Shown here piece after piece: positions 52,001 to 59,749 of a stretch of DNA of 64,000 bases. The DNA lies in NCBI RefSeq assembly GCF_016859125.1, contig NZ_CP069338.1:10481501-10545500 (forward strand), given 5' to 3'. Source of the DNA: Archangium violaceum. GTDB taxonomy: Bacteria; Myxococcota; Myxococcia; Myxococcales; Myxococcaceae. Numbering within the stretch: position 1 is the first letter of the stretch; each line of letters opens with the position of its first letter. The notes below the pieces were generated by a model. It was not told where the DNA came from, made no database searches, and worked only from the letters and a program-made list of their open reading frames with translations. The position numbers and the translations under genes were made by a program.

Positions 52001-52906
52001 TCAGTAGTCCGAGTCCATGCCGCCGCTGGTGAGCGCCTTGACGGCGGCGTCCAGGTCGCGGGGCCACGAGGCGGCCTTGGGGGCCGGATCCTGCGAGGGC
52101 ACGTACACCTCGGCCTTGCCATCACCGAGCACGTTGATCCACGCGAGCACGCGCGTGGTGCCGGGCGTGGCGAGCGGGATGCGCACCATGCGGCGCAACT
52201 CCCGCGGGGTGCCCTCGTAGAGGACCACGTTGAGGGTGGCCACGGTGTGGGCCTTGTCGCCGCTGGGCCAGTAGTTGGTGGCGATCAGGTAGACGCCCTT
52301 GGGGGGCGCGCGGTGGACATAGAGGTACGGGCCGTAGGCGGGATCATCGAAGCTGCCGCCCTGCTCGTTGAGGTAGAAGGTGCCACCGCTGGGGCTCTCG
52401 GTGTTGGCCCAGTAGACGTGGGCCATCTTCTTCACGTCGAGCACCTGGCCCGAGCCTTCCTTGGCCGGGGAGACGCTGTCCTGGGTGGGCTCGTAGACGT
52501 GGAGGTCGGTGTAGACGCCCTCGGTGTCGCTGGTGAGGATGGCCTTGAGCGGCACGGGGGGAATCTGCGCGTAGCTGGTGGCCTGGGTGCGCGCGGTGCC
52601 GGCCTGGTTGATGGCCATCACGGTGACGACGTTCTTGCCACTGGCGGCGGGGAACTTGCGCTTGAAGCGCCCGCCGAAGGTGCGCATCAGGTAGCGGTCG
52701 CCGTTGATGGAGAGGACCACCGGATCGATGGTGGGGTCACTGACGGTGCCCTCCACGAGCAGCATCCGATCCACGGTCCAGCCGCCAGCGGGAGCGGTGA
52801 GGCGCACGGTGGGCAGCGTCTTGCCCTTTCCGATGGGAACACCCTGCTGACGGGAATGGGCGGTTGGGGCCTGGGTGAGCAGCATGGCCAGGATTACGGG
52901 CAGCAT
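52001..52906 (-). CDS. DUF2135 protein (YfaP-like)
   Basis: A 301-residue exported protein. The start ATG at 52906 gives a short signal peptide (MLPVILAMLLTQAPTAHS); a TTG 66 bases upstream is in frame but improbable. The middle resembles a bacterial Ig-like strand set (LTAPAGGWTVDRMLLVEGTV). The C-terminal half matches DUF2135: SDTEGVYTDLHVYEPT, VYWANTESPSGGTFYL, YGPYLYVHRAPPKGVYLIA, NYWPSGDKAHTVATLNVVL and VLAWINVLG. In E. coli yfaP lies at the same locus as yfaA, yfaT, yfaS and yfaQ. The first gene of this operon here, so the order differs from E. coli. The function is unknown. Confidence 0.85.
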   Translation of the reverse strand: MLPVILAMLLTQAPTAHSRQQGVPIGKGKTLPTVRLTAPAGGWTVDRMLLVEGTVSDPTIDPVVLSINGDRYLMRTFGGRFKRKFPAASGKNVVTVMAINQAGTARTQATSYAQIPPVPLKAILTSDTEGVYTDLHVYEPTQDSVSPAKEGSGQVLDVKKMAHVYWANTESPSGGTFYLNEQGGSFDDPAYGPYLYVHRAPPKGVYLIATNYWPSGDKAHTVATLNVVLYEGTPRELRRMVRIPLATPGTTRVLAWINVLGDGKAEVYVPSQDPAPKAASWPRDLDAAVKALTSGGMDSDY

Positions 52907-53053
52907 CGCGGGGCGGGTCCTGTCGAGAAAGGAACGGCCGACAGACTGCTGCACCCGGCTCGTATTTTTCAAGCGGTGCGGGGACTCTCATTCCCCGAGA
53001 GCGGCCCGGGCCCGAGGCCAGGGCCACCGCCCTCGGGGTGCGCCACGCGGAAT

Positions 53054-53992
53054 CTAGACGGCGACCGCCTGCTGCCCTGCCTCGTGGGCCGGCGTGGAAG
53101 CCGAGGCCTGCTTCTCGGCGGCGGCCTTGCGCCGCATGTCCTCGGTGGTCTCGCTGTTGCCATCCGGCCGCCAGCCCGGGGGAGCGAAGAAGTACCCCGC
53201 CACCTCGCGCGGGCTCCGTGCGCTCATCACATCGCGCAGGAACGGGCCGAACTGGTGGAAGACAATCTTGAAGGGATTGTTTGTCTTCAACGGGTGCACC
53301 AGGCCGTACCGGCAGGGCAGATCGTCGCGCTCGGGGACATAGGTGCCGAAGAGACGATCGAAGACGACCAGCACGCCGCCGTAGTTGGCGTCCAGGTAGT
53401 CGAGGTTGGCCGCATGGTGGACGCGATGCGCGGACGGCGTGTTGAGGATGCCCTCGAGCGGCCCCAGCTTCGGCATCCAGTCCGCGTGAATCCAGAACTG
53501 GTAGCTCAGGTTCAGCGCGTACCCGGCGAGGATGGACTCGGGGGTGAAGCCGAACGCGGCCAGCGGAACGAAGATGACGTAGGCGCCCGTGATTTGAGAC
53601 GTCCAGGCGAGCCGGCCCGCGGCGAGCAGGTTGATCTCATTCGACGAGTGATGCACCGCGTGCGACAGCCAGAACCACCGCACCCGGTGACCGAGCCGGT
53701 GATACCAGTAATAGAAGAACTCGATGCCGAGGAACAGGCTCACCCAGTACCAGACACCCTGCTGCGGGACGCTGAAGAGGCGATGCTCGTAGAGCCAGTA
53801 CGCGCCCGGGAGGGAGACCGCGACGGGAAGGAGCCGGGTGACGTTGCGGCCCACGCTCACGGCGACGGAGGCCAGGGCGGAACGCCAGCCGTACTCTCGT
53901 TTGAAAATGAACTTGTATGCCAGCACTTCCAGGACGACCGCGCCCAAGGTAACGCCTAACAAGATAAAGGCCACGGGTCTGAACTGGTTCAT
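53054..53992 (-). CDS. sterol desaturase/fatty acid hydroxylase family protein
   Basis: A 312-residue integral membrane di-iron enzyme. Hydrophobic helices (FILLGVTLGAVVLEVLAYKF, WYWVSLFLGIEFFYYWY) are followed by the His clusters of the family: HRLGHR, HAVHHSS and HRVHHAANLDYLDANYGG, then a late HPLKTNN. These hydroxylate or desaturate lipids or sterols using O2. The ATG at 53992 is preferred over an upstream GTG at 54004 because GTGAGG serves as the ribosome-binding site. The C-terminal ~50 residues are Ala-rich and charged. It is divergent from the esterase-like gene with 111 bases between starts. The substrate is unknown. Confidence 0.85.
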   Translation of the reverse strand: MNQFRPVAFILLGVTLGAVVLEVLAYKFIFKREYGWRSALASVAVSVGRNVTRLLPVAVSLPGAYWLYEHRLFSVPQQGVWYWVSLFLGIEFFYYWYHRLGHRVRWFWLSHAVHHSSNEINLLAAGRLAWTSQITGAYVIFVPLAAFGFTPESILAGYALNLSYQFWIHADWMPKLGPLEGILNTPSAHRVHHAANLDYLDANYGGVLVVFDRLFGTYVPERDDLPCRYGLVHPLKTNNPFKIVFHQFGPFLRDVMSARSPREVAGYFFAPPGWRPDGNSETTEDMRRKAAAEKQASASTPAHEAGQQAVAV

Positions 53993-54067
53993 GGAGAGCC
54001 TCACACGGTGACGAGCAGTGGCGCTTCCATAACACGGCGCGCCATGAGCCAGGTAGCCGGCCCGTGC

Positions 54068-54096
54068 TTCTCAACCCTCGCGAACGCACATATAGA
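54068..54096 (+). promoter_or_regulatory. promoter consistent with a leaderless mRNA
   Basis: TTCTCA (54068-54073), 17-base spacer, TATAGA (54091-54096). Transcription would start at about 54103-54104, the A of the ATG, so no ribosome-binding site is possible or needed. Confidence 0.45.
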
Positions 54097-54103
54097 ACGC
54101 ACG

Positions 54104-55165
54104 ATGCATACCCCGAACATGGCTAGAAGCATGTGGGCCGTCCTCACCGCCGTGACGGTGATGTGGGCCGGTTGTGACAAAGAGCCGGATGAACCGCCCA
54201 TCACCACTCCGGAGAACACCTGGAGCTGGATCGACTTCTCCAACTCCACCTGTGACGAGGGGACTCCCACGGGCCTGGGTGCCAATCTCCGCGAAAACAA
54301 GAACCTGCTCATCTATTTCAACGGCGGTGGAGCCTGCTGGGACGCCACCACCTGCCTGAAGAACAACCAGTCCACGCACGGTCCCTTCACCAAGACCCAG
54401 TTCGATGCGGTGGCCTCGCGGTTGTCGGGCTCCATCCTCGACCGGGAGCTCGCGAACAACCCGTTCAAGGACTGGAACATGTTCTTCATCCCGTACTGCA
54501 CCGGGGACCTGCACATCGGCAACGCGGAGGTCGTCTACACCACCGACTCCACCTCCAAGACGTTCCACCACAAGGGGCGAGTGAACACGGAGGCCTTCCT
54601 GGCCCGCATCGTCGCCACGGTCCCCGACCCCGAGCAGGTGGTCGTCACCGGCGCGAGCGCGGGCGGCTTCGGCGCGGCGCTCAACTACGATCTCATCCGC
54701 TCCCAGTTCCCCAACGCGAAGGTCTACCTCCTTGACGACTCCGGGCCGCTGTTCAAGAGCAGCGCCATGTCCCCGGAGCTCCGCGCCGCCTGGGCCAAGG
54801 CCTGGAACTACGACGCTCCCATGAATGCCCTGGATCCGGCCGTGAAGGAGGACTTCGCGCAGCTCTACCCGGCGCTCGCCAGGAGGTACCCCAACGACCG
54901 GATGGCCCTCCTGTCCTCGCAGCAGGACCAGGTGATCCGGTTCTTCCTCGAGATGTCCGGCACCCAGTTCCAGGACGCGCTCGAAGACCTCAACGCCACG
55001 GTGCTCGAGCCCCTGCCCCACACCCGGTACTTCGTCACCACCGGCCAGGGTCACACGATGCTGGGGAAGCCGGCGGCCTCGAGCTCGCGGGGCGTGGTGC
55101 TCCTCGACTGGATCAACCAGATGATGACCGGGAGCGACACCGACTGGGTGTCCGTGCAACCGTAG
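54104..55165 (+). CDS. pectinacetylesterase-like lipoprotein
   Basis: A 353-residue predicted lipoprotein (VMWAGCDKE, Cys about residue 24). The family is the pectinacetylesterase/NOTUM-like alpha/beta hydrolase: oxyanion-hole strand LLIYFNGGGACWDATTC, FIPYCTGDLHIGNA, nucleophile VVVTGASAGGFGAALNY, Asp in YLLDDSGPLF and His in TTGQGHTML. It would deacetylate a polysaccharide or lipid outside the inner membrane. The start at 54104 is supported by TATAGA ending 8 bases before it (leaderless). A second in-frame ATG at 54119 would give an equally good signal peptide. It diverges from the desaturase gene. Confidence 0.85.
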   Translation: MHTPNMARSMWAVLTAVTVMWAGCDKEPDEPPITTPENTWSWIDFSNSTCDEGTPTGLGANLRENKNLLIYFNGGGACWDATTCLKNNQSTHGPFTKTQFDAVASRLSGSILDRELANNPFKDWNMFFIPYCTGDLHIGNAEVVYTTDSTSKTFHHKGRVNTEAFLARIVATVPDPEQVVVTGASAGGFGAALNYDLIRSQFPNAKVYLLDDSGPLFKSSAMSPELRAAWAKAWNYDAPMNALDPAVKEDFAQLYPALARRYPNDRMALLSSQQDQVIRFFLEMSGTQFQDALEDLNATVLEPLPHTRYFVTTGQGHTMLGKPAASSSRGVVLLDWINQMMTGSDTDWVSVQP

Positions 55166-55256
55166 CGCTCCCGAGCGCGAACGCCGTGGCCGGGCTCGAC
55201 GCGAGGGCCCGGCCAGTGCCCCACCTCTCCCAGGTCTGCACGAGGACGACACGGAC

Positions 55257-55703
55257 ATGGTCACTGATCCCTACCGCGATCATTGCAAACGCCAGCATCG
55301 CATCCTGGCCCACCATCTCTGCCTGGAGGCGTGGCGCGCGGGCGACGACGGCATCCTCCTGGAGCGCCATCACCTGGAGGAGTTCCTGAAGATCGAACGC
55401 TTCAAGAGCTCCCGGGTCCAATGGCTCCTGGAGGACCTCGAGCCCTGGTTCAAATACATCTACCCGGTCTACTCCGAGAGCGCCCTGGAATCACTTCAGG
55501 CGCTGTACCTGTCCCGGGTTCCCATCGACGAGAAGTTCATCATCAAGAACGATGACGTCTCCGTCGAGGACCTCGTCGGCTGGATGCGGAACAACGGCGT
55601 ACGCATCAGCCTCCTCTACTCGATCAGCACGCTCGTGCCCCTCACGGAAGAGCAGATCGTTCCCCGGCTCGCGTTGCTCGCCACGGGTCTGGCGGAGCCG
55701 TAG
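55257..55703 (+). CDS. small soluble protein, unknown function
   Basis: A 148-residue protein with no signal peptide and a His-rich start (QHRILAHHLCLEA). The body has HHLEEFLKIERFKSSRVQWL, YIYPVYSESALESLQALYL and RVPIDEKFIIKNDDVSVEDL. I do not recognise the family, although codon use and base composition are like those of neighbours. The start at 55257 is an ATG after a weak ribosome-binding site. It lies 91 bases after the esterase gene in the same direction, and the next gene follows 105 bases on. Confidence 0.6.
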   Translation: MVTDPYRDHCKRQHRILAHHLCLEAWRAGDDGILLERHHLEEFLKIERFKSSRVQWLLEDLEPWFKYIYPVYSESALESLQALYLSRVPIDEKFIIKNDDVSVEDLVGWMRNNGVRISLLYSISTLVPLTEEQIVPRLALLATGLAEP

Positions 55704-55808
55704 TAGCTCGCTCCCACACAGAAGCTGCGCTTCTCGTGGAACACCCGGCGAGGGATCGAGTATCTACGCCGCGCCCGAGGGAGCACATCCCGGGTACGGA
55801 GGAACGAA

Positions 55809-56087
55809 ATGAAGAACGTGTTTTCTGGAGTGCTCGTGGCGGCCCTGGCCCTGGTGGGTCTGACGGGCTGCTCCAGCGACTGCAACAGCTACTGCAACCG
55901 GTACCAGGAGTGCCTCGCCTCGGACCTCAATGTGGACCGGTGCGTGGACCGGTGCGAGGAAGCCTCCGAGGAGGACGACGATCACGAGGAGCGGGTCGCC
56001 GAGTGCTCGGAGTGTGTCAACTCGCGCACGTGCGCGGAGGCCAACGAGGACTGCATCGACGACTGCTTCTTCGTCGTGGGGCCCTGA
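55809..56087 (+). CDS. small Cys-rich lipoprotein
   Basis: A 92-residue predicted lipoprotein (LVGLTGCSSDC, lipobox LTGC). The mature part has about ten cysteines plus Asp/Glu-rich segments (SEEDDDHEERV), spaced CNSYCNRYQECL, DRCVDRCEE, CSECVNSRTCAE and CIDDCF. The pattern suggests disulfide-stabilised helical pairs. Such proteins are common in myxobacterial genomes and their role is unknown. The ATG has GGAGGAA 5 bases upstream, an excellent site. A CCCTCTCCC hairpin follows, and the gene converges with the transglycosylase gene. Confidence 0.8.
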   Translation: MKNVFSGVLVAALALVGLTGCSSDCNSYCNRYQECLASDLNVDRCVDRCEEASEEDDDHEERVAECSECVNSRTCAEANEDCIDDCFFVVGP

Positions 56088-56113
56088 GCGCGGGTGACGA
56101 CCCTCACCCCCCG

Positions 56114-56134
56114 CCCTCTCCCAGAGGGGGAGGG
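56114..56134. terminator. hairpin between convergent genes (CCCTCTCCC type)
   Basis: CCCTCTCCC, loop AGA, GGGGGAGGG; eight Watson-Crick pairs and one G-T pair. Located in the 55 bases between two convergent stops, 26 bases after the small lipoprotein stop. Confidence 0.45.
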
Positions 56135-56142
56135 AGCATGGC

Positions 56143-57078
56143 TCAAACGGGCGAGGGGCTGTCCGCGGCCGGTTCCTCGGACTCGGGCTCATCCGCCGTC
56201 TTCCCGCTGAGGATCCGATCGATCTCCGCGTGAGCGGCCTGGGCCTGTCCGGCATCGAGCCGCCGCACCGCCTGCATCTGATCGATGATCCAATGCGCCC
56301 GCTTCTTCAGCGCCTTCGAGCCCGAGTTCAGTGAGCGCTTGCGCGGGGCGGGCAGCATCGACGCGAGGAGAGCCCCCTGCGCCGCCGACAACTGAGAGGC
56401 CGGGATGCCGAAGTGCTCCCGAGCCCCCGCGTCGATGCCGTACACGCCGTTCCCCCACTCCACCACGTTCAGGTAGATCGTGAGGATCCGGTTCTTCGGC
56501 AGCGACTCCTCCAGCCGGTGCGCCAGGATCAGCTCCTTGCCCTTGCGCAGCAGGCTGCGGTCCGTCGACAGCCACAGGTTCTTCGCCAGCTGCTGGGTGA
56601 TCGTCGAGGCACCCCGCCCCAGCTTGCCCTTGCGGATGGCCTCTTCCAGCGCGTTCTCCAGTTCCTTCGTGTCCACGCCCTCGTGCAGGTAGAAGCTCGC
56701 GTCCTCCGAGAGCAGCACCGCGTCGACCGCGTACTTCGACACGCTCGACAACCCCACCCAGGACTGCCTGCGCCGGGGCTTGCGGCCCTCCTCCCGGGCC
56801 TCCTCCGCCCGCTGCTCGATGAGCGCCGTCGTCTTCGGATTCTGCTTCAGCAGGGTCGCCGCGTCCGGAAGGCTCGCGTACTCGTACGACGCGAACACCA
56901 CGAGCACCAGGAACGCCACCATCAGCAACCGGCCCAGGAGTCCACCGCTCGCGCGCGCGGGGGTCTTCTTCGCCTTGCCCACCTGGCGCGCCTTCCCCAC
57001 CTGGCTCGTCTTGCCCGTGGTCGCCTGCTTCGACTTCCCGGTGGTGCTCTGCTTCAGCTTCATCGTCCGACTGGCCAT
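56143..57078 (-). CDS. monofunctional biosynthetic peptidoglycan transglycosylase
   Basis: Polymerises lipid II into glycan strands. The 311-residue protein has a Lys/Thr/Ser-rich cytoplasmic tail (1-48), one transmembrane segment (LLGRLLMVAFLVLVVFASYEY) and the GT51 domain: AVLLSEDASFYLHEGVD, GKLGRGASTITQQLAKNL, KGKELILAHRLEESLPKNRI and NVVEWGNGVYGIDAGA. The ATG at 57078 was chosen; another in-frame ATG lies five codons in. The MtgA type lacks a transpeptidase domain, as here. The C-terminal tail is acidic and Pro-rich. It diverges from the Cys-rich gene at 57231. Confidence 0.92.
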   Translation of the reverse strand: MASRTMKLKQSTTGKSKQATTGKTSQVGKARQVGKAKKTPARASGGLLGRLLMVAFLVLVVFASYEYASLPDAATLLKQNPKTTALIEQRAEEAREEGRKPRRRQSWVGLSSVSKYAVDAVLLSEDASFYLHEGVDTKELENALEEAIRKGKLGRGASTITQQLAKNLWLSTDRSLLRKGKELILAHRLEESLPKNRILTIYLNVVEWGNGVYGIDAGAREHFGIPASQLSAAQGALLASMLPAPRKRSLNSGSKALKKRAHWIIDQMQAVRRLDAGQAQAAHAEIDRILSGKTADEPESEEPAADSPSPV

Positions 57079-57230
57079 GTAGGCCTCACATCTACATCGA
57101 AGTCGCGCGGGAGGAAATTTCATCTCCCCGCCAGGCGGTCCGAGCGGCCATAAGAGGCCCTGCCTTCCTGCTTCTCGGCTACCGCAACGCGGTTCCACAC
57201 CCGATTTCATCCCCACTCAAGGAGGGGTTC

Positions 57231-57620
57231 ATGTCCATCCGGCTGATTTCTTGTGGCGCACTCATCGTAGGTGCAGCGCTCCTCGGGACGGGGTGCCGCA
57301 ACCCGGCCCAGGCGCAGGTGACGCCCTCCCCCCAGCAGGAGCAGACCCAGGGAGGTTCCTTCTGCGGTGGCATCGCCGCCATTCAATGCCCCGAGGGCTT
57401 CACCTGCGTGGACGACCCGTCGGATACCTGCGATCCGAACAATGGCGGCGCCGACTGCGGCGGCATCTGCGAGAAGGAGAAGAAGCCCAACTGCGACGAT
57501 CCGAACCGGACCTACGTCTCCAAGGATCCCGACAAGTGCGCGGCCATCCGCTTCGTCTGCGAGACCGGCAAGGAGCCGTTCTTCGATGACTGCGGCTGCG
57601 GCTGCCAGCCCGTTCCGTAG
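57231..57620 (+). CDS. Cys-rich predicted lipoprotein
   Basis: A 129-residue lipoprotein (LLGTGCRN, Cys at 22). Two Cys-rich blocks follow. The first (residues about 45-80, FCGGIAAIQCPEGFTCVDD, then CDPNNGGADCGGIC) matches a short exported motif common in Myxococcales and Streptomyces and resembles cystine-knot or Kazal-like inhibitors. The second is CAAIRFVCETGKEPFFDD followed by CGCGCQP. The ribosome-binding site is AAGGAGGGG, a strong one. Its role is unknown; protease inhibition is only a guess. It diverges from the transglycosylase gene. Confidence 0.8.
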   Translation: MSIRLISCGALIVGAALLGTGCRNPAQAQVTPSPQQEQTQGGSFCGGIAAIQCPEGFTCVDDPSDTCDPNNGGADCGGICEKEKKPNCDDPNRTYVSKDPDKCAAIRFVCETGKEPFFDDCGCGCQPVP

Positions 57621-57682
57621 CGCGCGCTCCCGCCTCGAGTGCACCGGGGAGACATGCCCCCGGAGCACGGGACGCCCCTCCC

Positions 57683-59620
57683 CTACGGGAGGACCTCCAC
57701 GGTAGAGCCCGAGAGCCGCACCGTCACTTCGGCGGAGTTCGGCAGTACGTCCTGCTCGTCGATGAGATCATTCTTGTCCACGCCCACGCGCAGTGTGTAC
57801 GTGCCGTCCGGCACGTCCGTGATGTCCAGCCACTGGCACGGGTAGTCCGCCGAGTACACGTCCGACCAACCCGGCGAGATGCTCTGGGAGCCATCCTCGG
57901 CGACGCTTGCCGGCGGCGGCGCGTTCCCGCAGTAGGCCACGTAGTCCACCAGGAAGAAGCCCTGCTTGCGGCCCACCGCCACCACCGCGTTCTGGGTATC
58001 GAGCAGCTCGTAGCTGGCGAACCCGATGAGGTGATCATGCTGGTGGCATGCGTCGAACTCGTAGAGCTCCGGCCGCTCCTCGGGGGATGGGATGCGCACC
58101 GCGCTCGAGCCCAGGTTCGGAATGGAGACGCTGAAGCGCAGCAGGCGCCGGTCTCCTGGGGCTCCCACACAGCGCTCCATCACCTCGCAGGCCGTCTCCG
58201 GGAAGTTCCGCTGATCGATGAACACCGTCCGCGAGAGGATGTCCCCGTCCACCGTCACGTCCGGCTTGCCCCCACCGCTCCCCAGGCCGCACGCCACGTC
58301 CCCCCGCAGGAAGGGCGCGGGCTCCAGGCGTGGCGGTCTACCTCCGCCGAAGGCCACCACCCGCCCCGGCCGTGGCTGCGTCGTCGGCGCCAGTTGATCG
58401 AACGGAGGGGCCATTCCGACGATGATGTCGGCGTAGCCGTCCCCGTCGAGATCCCCCGCCCTCACGGGCACATACCGCACGTCCCCGTGGTACTCCGGCC
58501 CCAACGCATTGCTCCTCGGCCAGGCCCACTCCGGGCGCAGCTCGGCGGAGAGCCCCTGCTTCGGGAAGAACGCGTACAGGCGCCCCAGGGCGCCCAGCAG
58601 GAACTCCGTCTCCTGGCCATCCTTGTCCAGGTCCCCCACGAAGATGGGCGGAGGCGCGAGACTGGGAAACGCCCCGTCCCCGAGGACTCGCCAGATGGGC
58701 GCCGATGCGAAGCCTCCCTCCGGTTGGAAGAGGTGCACCGACAGGCGGCTCGGATCACTGATGACGACCTCCGGGTGTCCATCCCCGTTCTGATCCGGGA
58801 AGAAGCCCCGCACCATCTCGGCGGACGTCCAGGAGGGTGAGACCGACAGGCCCCCTTCGCAGACGCCGGGCTGGTCCTGCTCGCACCCGAGGAAGAGCTC
58901 GGAGGCATCCCCGTTCCAGCGCAGCAGCTCCTCCGCTCCGTCGCCGTTGAGATCACCCACCCGGACGAGCGAGAGCGTCCACCCTGGAAGGACCCGCGCC
59001 TGGGTGAACGGAGCCTCCGCCCCGGGCGTGGGGCGATAGAGGGTGGTACTCCGCTCCGCCCCCTGGGTGACGACGAGCTCATCGAGCCCGTCCCCATCCA
59101 GATCGACGAGGACGCCGTTGTAGTGGGCGCCCAGGAAGGGCACGCGGAAGAGCGGTGCCTGGAGCATCGACCCGAGGTCCTCCTGGCCCGCGAAGACGAG
59201 CGTTCCCGCGGCCTGGGAGCGGACGAGGATGTCGGCGAAGCGATCCCCGTTCACGTCGCCCACGGACACCGCGATGTTGCGCCCGCTCACGGACGGGTTG
59301 GGGTTCTGCCAGTCCATCTCGGCGATGACGGGCTCGGTGGAGAAGGACGTCCCCTCGCCGGCATAGATGACCAGGGAGCCCTTGCCCCGCATCAGTGAGC
59401 ACGGAGGCGCCGCGACCACCAGATCCTGCTTCCCATCTCCGTTGACGTCCCCGAGCGCGAGGGAGGCACCGAAGCAGGATTGTCGGAGCGACTCGGGAGG
59501 CTCCAGGGTCCAGAGCGGCGTGTCGGACAGGAACGGGCCCTGCTCCTCCGGAGGTGGCGTGGGGCAGCCCCCCAGCACCACCACCCACGCGGTGGAGACG
59601 AGCACTCGACACATCCTCAT
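57683..59620 (-). CDS. FG-GAP/VCBS-repeat lipoprotein with a lysyl-oxidase domain
   Basis: A 645-residue predicted lipoprotein (VVVLGGCPT, Cys about 19). Residues ~45-430 hold FG-GAP/VCBS blades with Ca-binding DxNxDGxxD loops (LGDVNGDGKQDLVV, VGDVNGDRFADILV, VGDLNGDGAEELL, AGDLDGDGYADIIVG). The C-terminal ~200 residues are a lysyl-oxidase-type domain: copper site DACHQHDHLIGFASYELLD, the Lys of GRKQGFF and Tyr of GWSDVYSADYPCQWLDITDV matching the residues that form the LTQ cofactor, then LRVGVDKNDLIDEQDVLPN. It probably oxidises amines on surface proteins or polysaccharides, or crosslinks matrix. The ATG at 59620 excludes a long upstream shadow reading. It diverges from the ATPase gene. Confidence 0.87.
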   Translation of the reverse strand: MRMCRVLVSTAWVVVLGGCPTPPPEEQGPFLSDTPLWTLEPPESLRQSCFGASLALGDVNGDGKQDLVVAAPPCSLMRGKGSLVIYAGEGTSFSTEPVIAEMDWQNPNPSVSGRNIAVSVGDVNGDRFADILVRSQAAGTLVFAGQEDLGSMLQAPLFRVPFLGAHYNGVLVDLDGDGLDELVVTQGAERSTTLYRPTPGAEAPFTQARVLPGWTLSLVRVGDLNGDGAEELLRWNGDASELFLGCEQDQPGVCEGGLSVSPSWTSAEMVRGFFPDQNGDGHPEVVISDPSRLSVHLFQPEGGFASAPIWRVLGDGAFPSLAPPPIFVGDLDKDGQETEFLLGALGRLYAFFPKQGLSAELRPEWAWPRSNALGPEYHGDVRYVPVRAGDLDGDGYADIIVGMAPPFDQLAPTTQPRPGRVVAFGGGRPPRLEPAPFLRGDVACGLGSGGGKPDVTVDGDILSRTVFIDQRNFPETACEVMERCVGAPGDRRLLRFSVSIPNLGSSAVRIPSPEERPELYEFDACHQHDHLIGFASYELLDTQNAVVAVGRKQGFFLVDYVAYCGNAPPPASVAEDGSQSISPGWSDVYSADYPCQWLDITDVPDGTYTLRVGVDKNDLIDEQDVLPNSAEVTVRLSGSTVEVLP

Positions 59621-59749
59621 GATGAAACCCCCTCGTGTCCTGGCCCTCCAGCCGGGCCGACGTTGCGCTGGATGCTCCCTCCAAACAGGGAGCGCCGACA
59701 GACAACGCGGGTGGGGAGGCCACATATCGGGCCCTCGCGCGAGCGTGTT

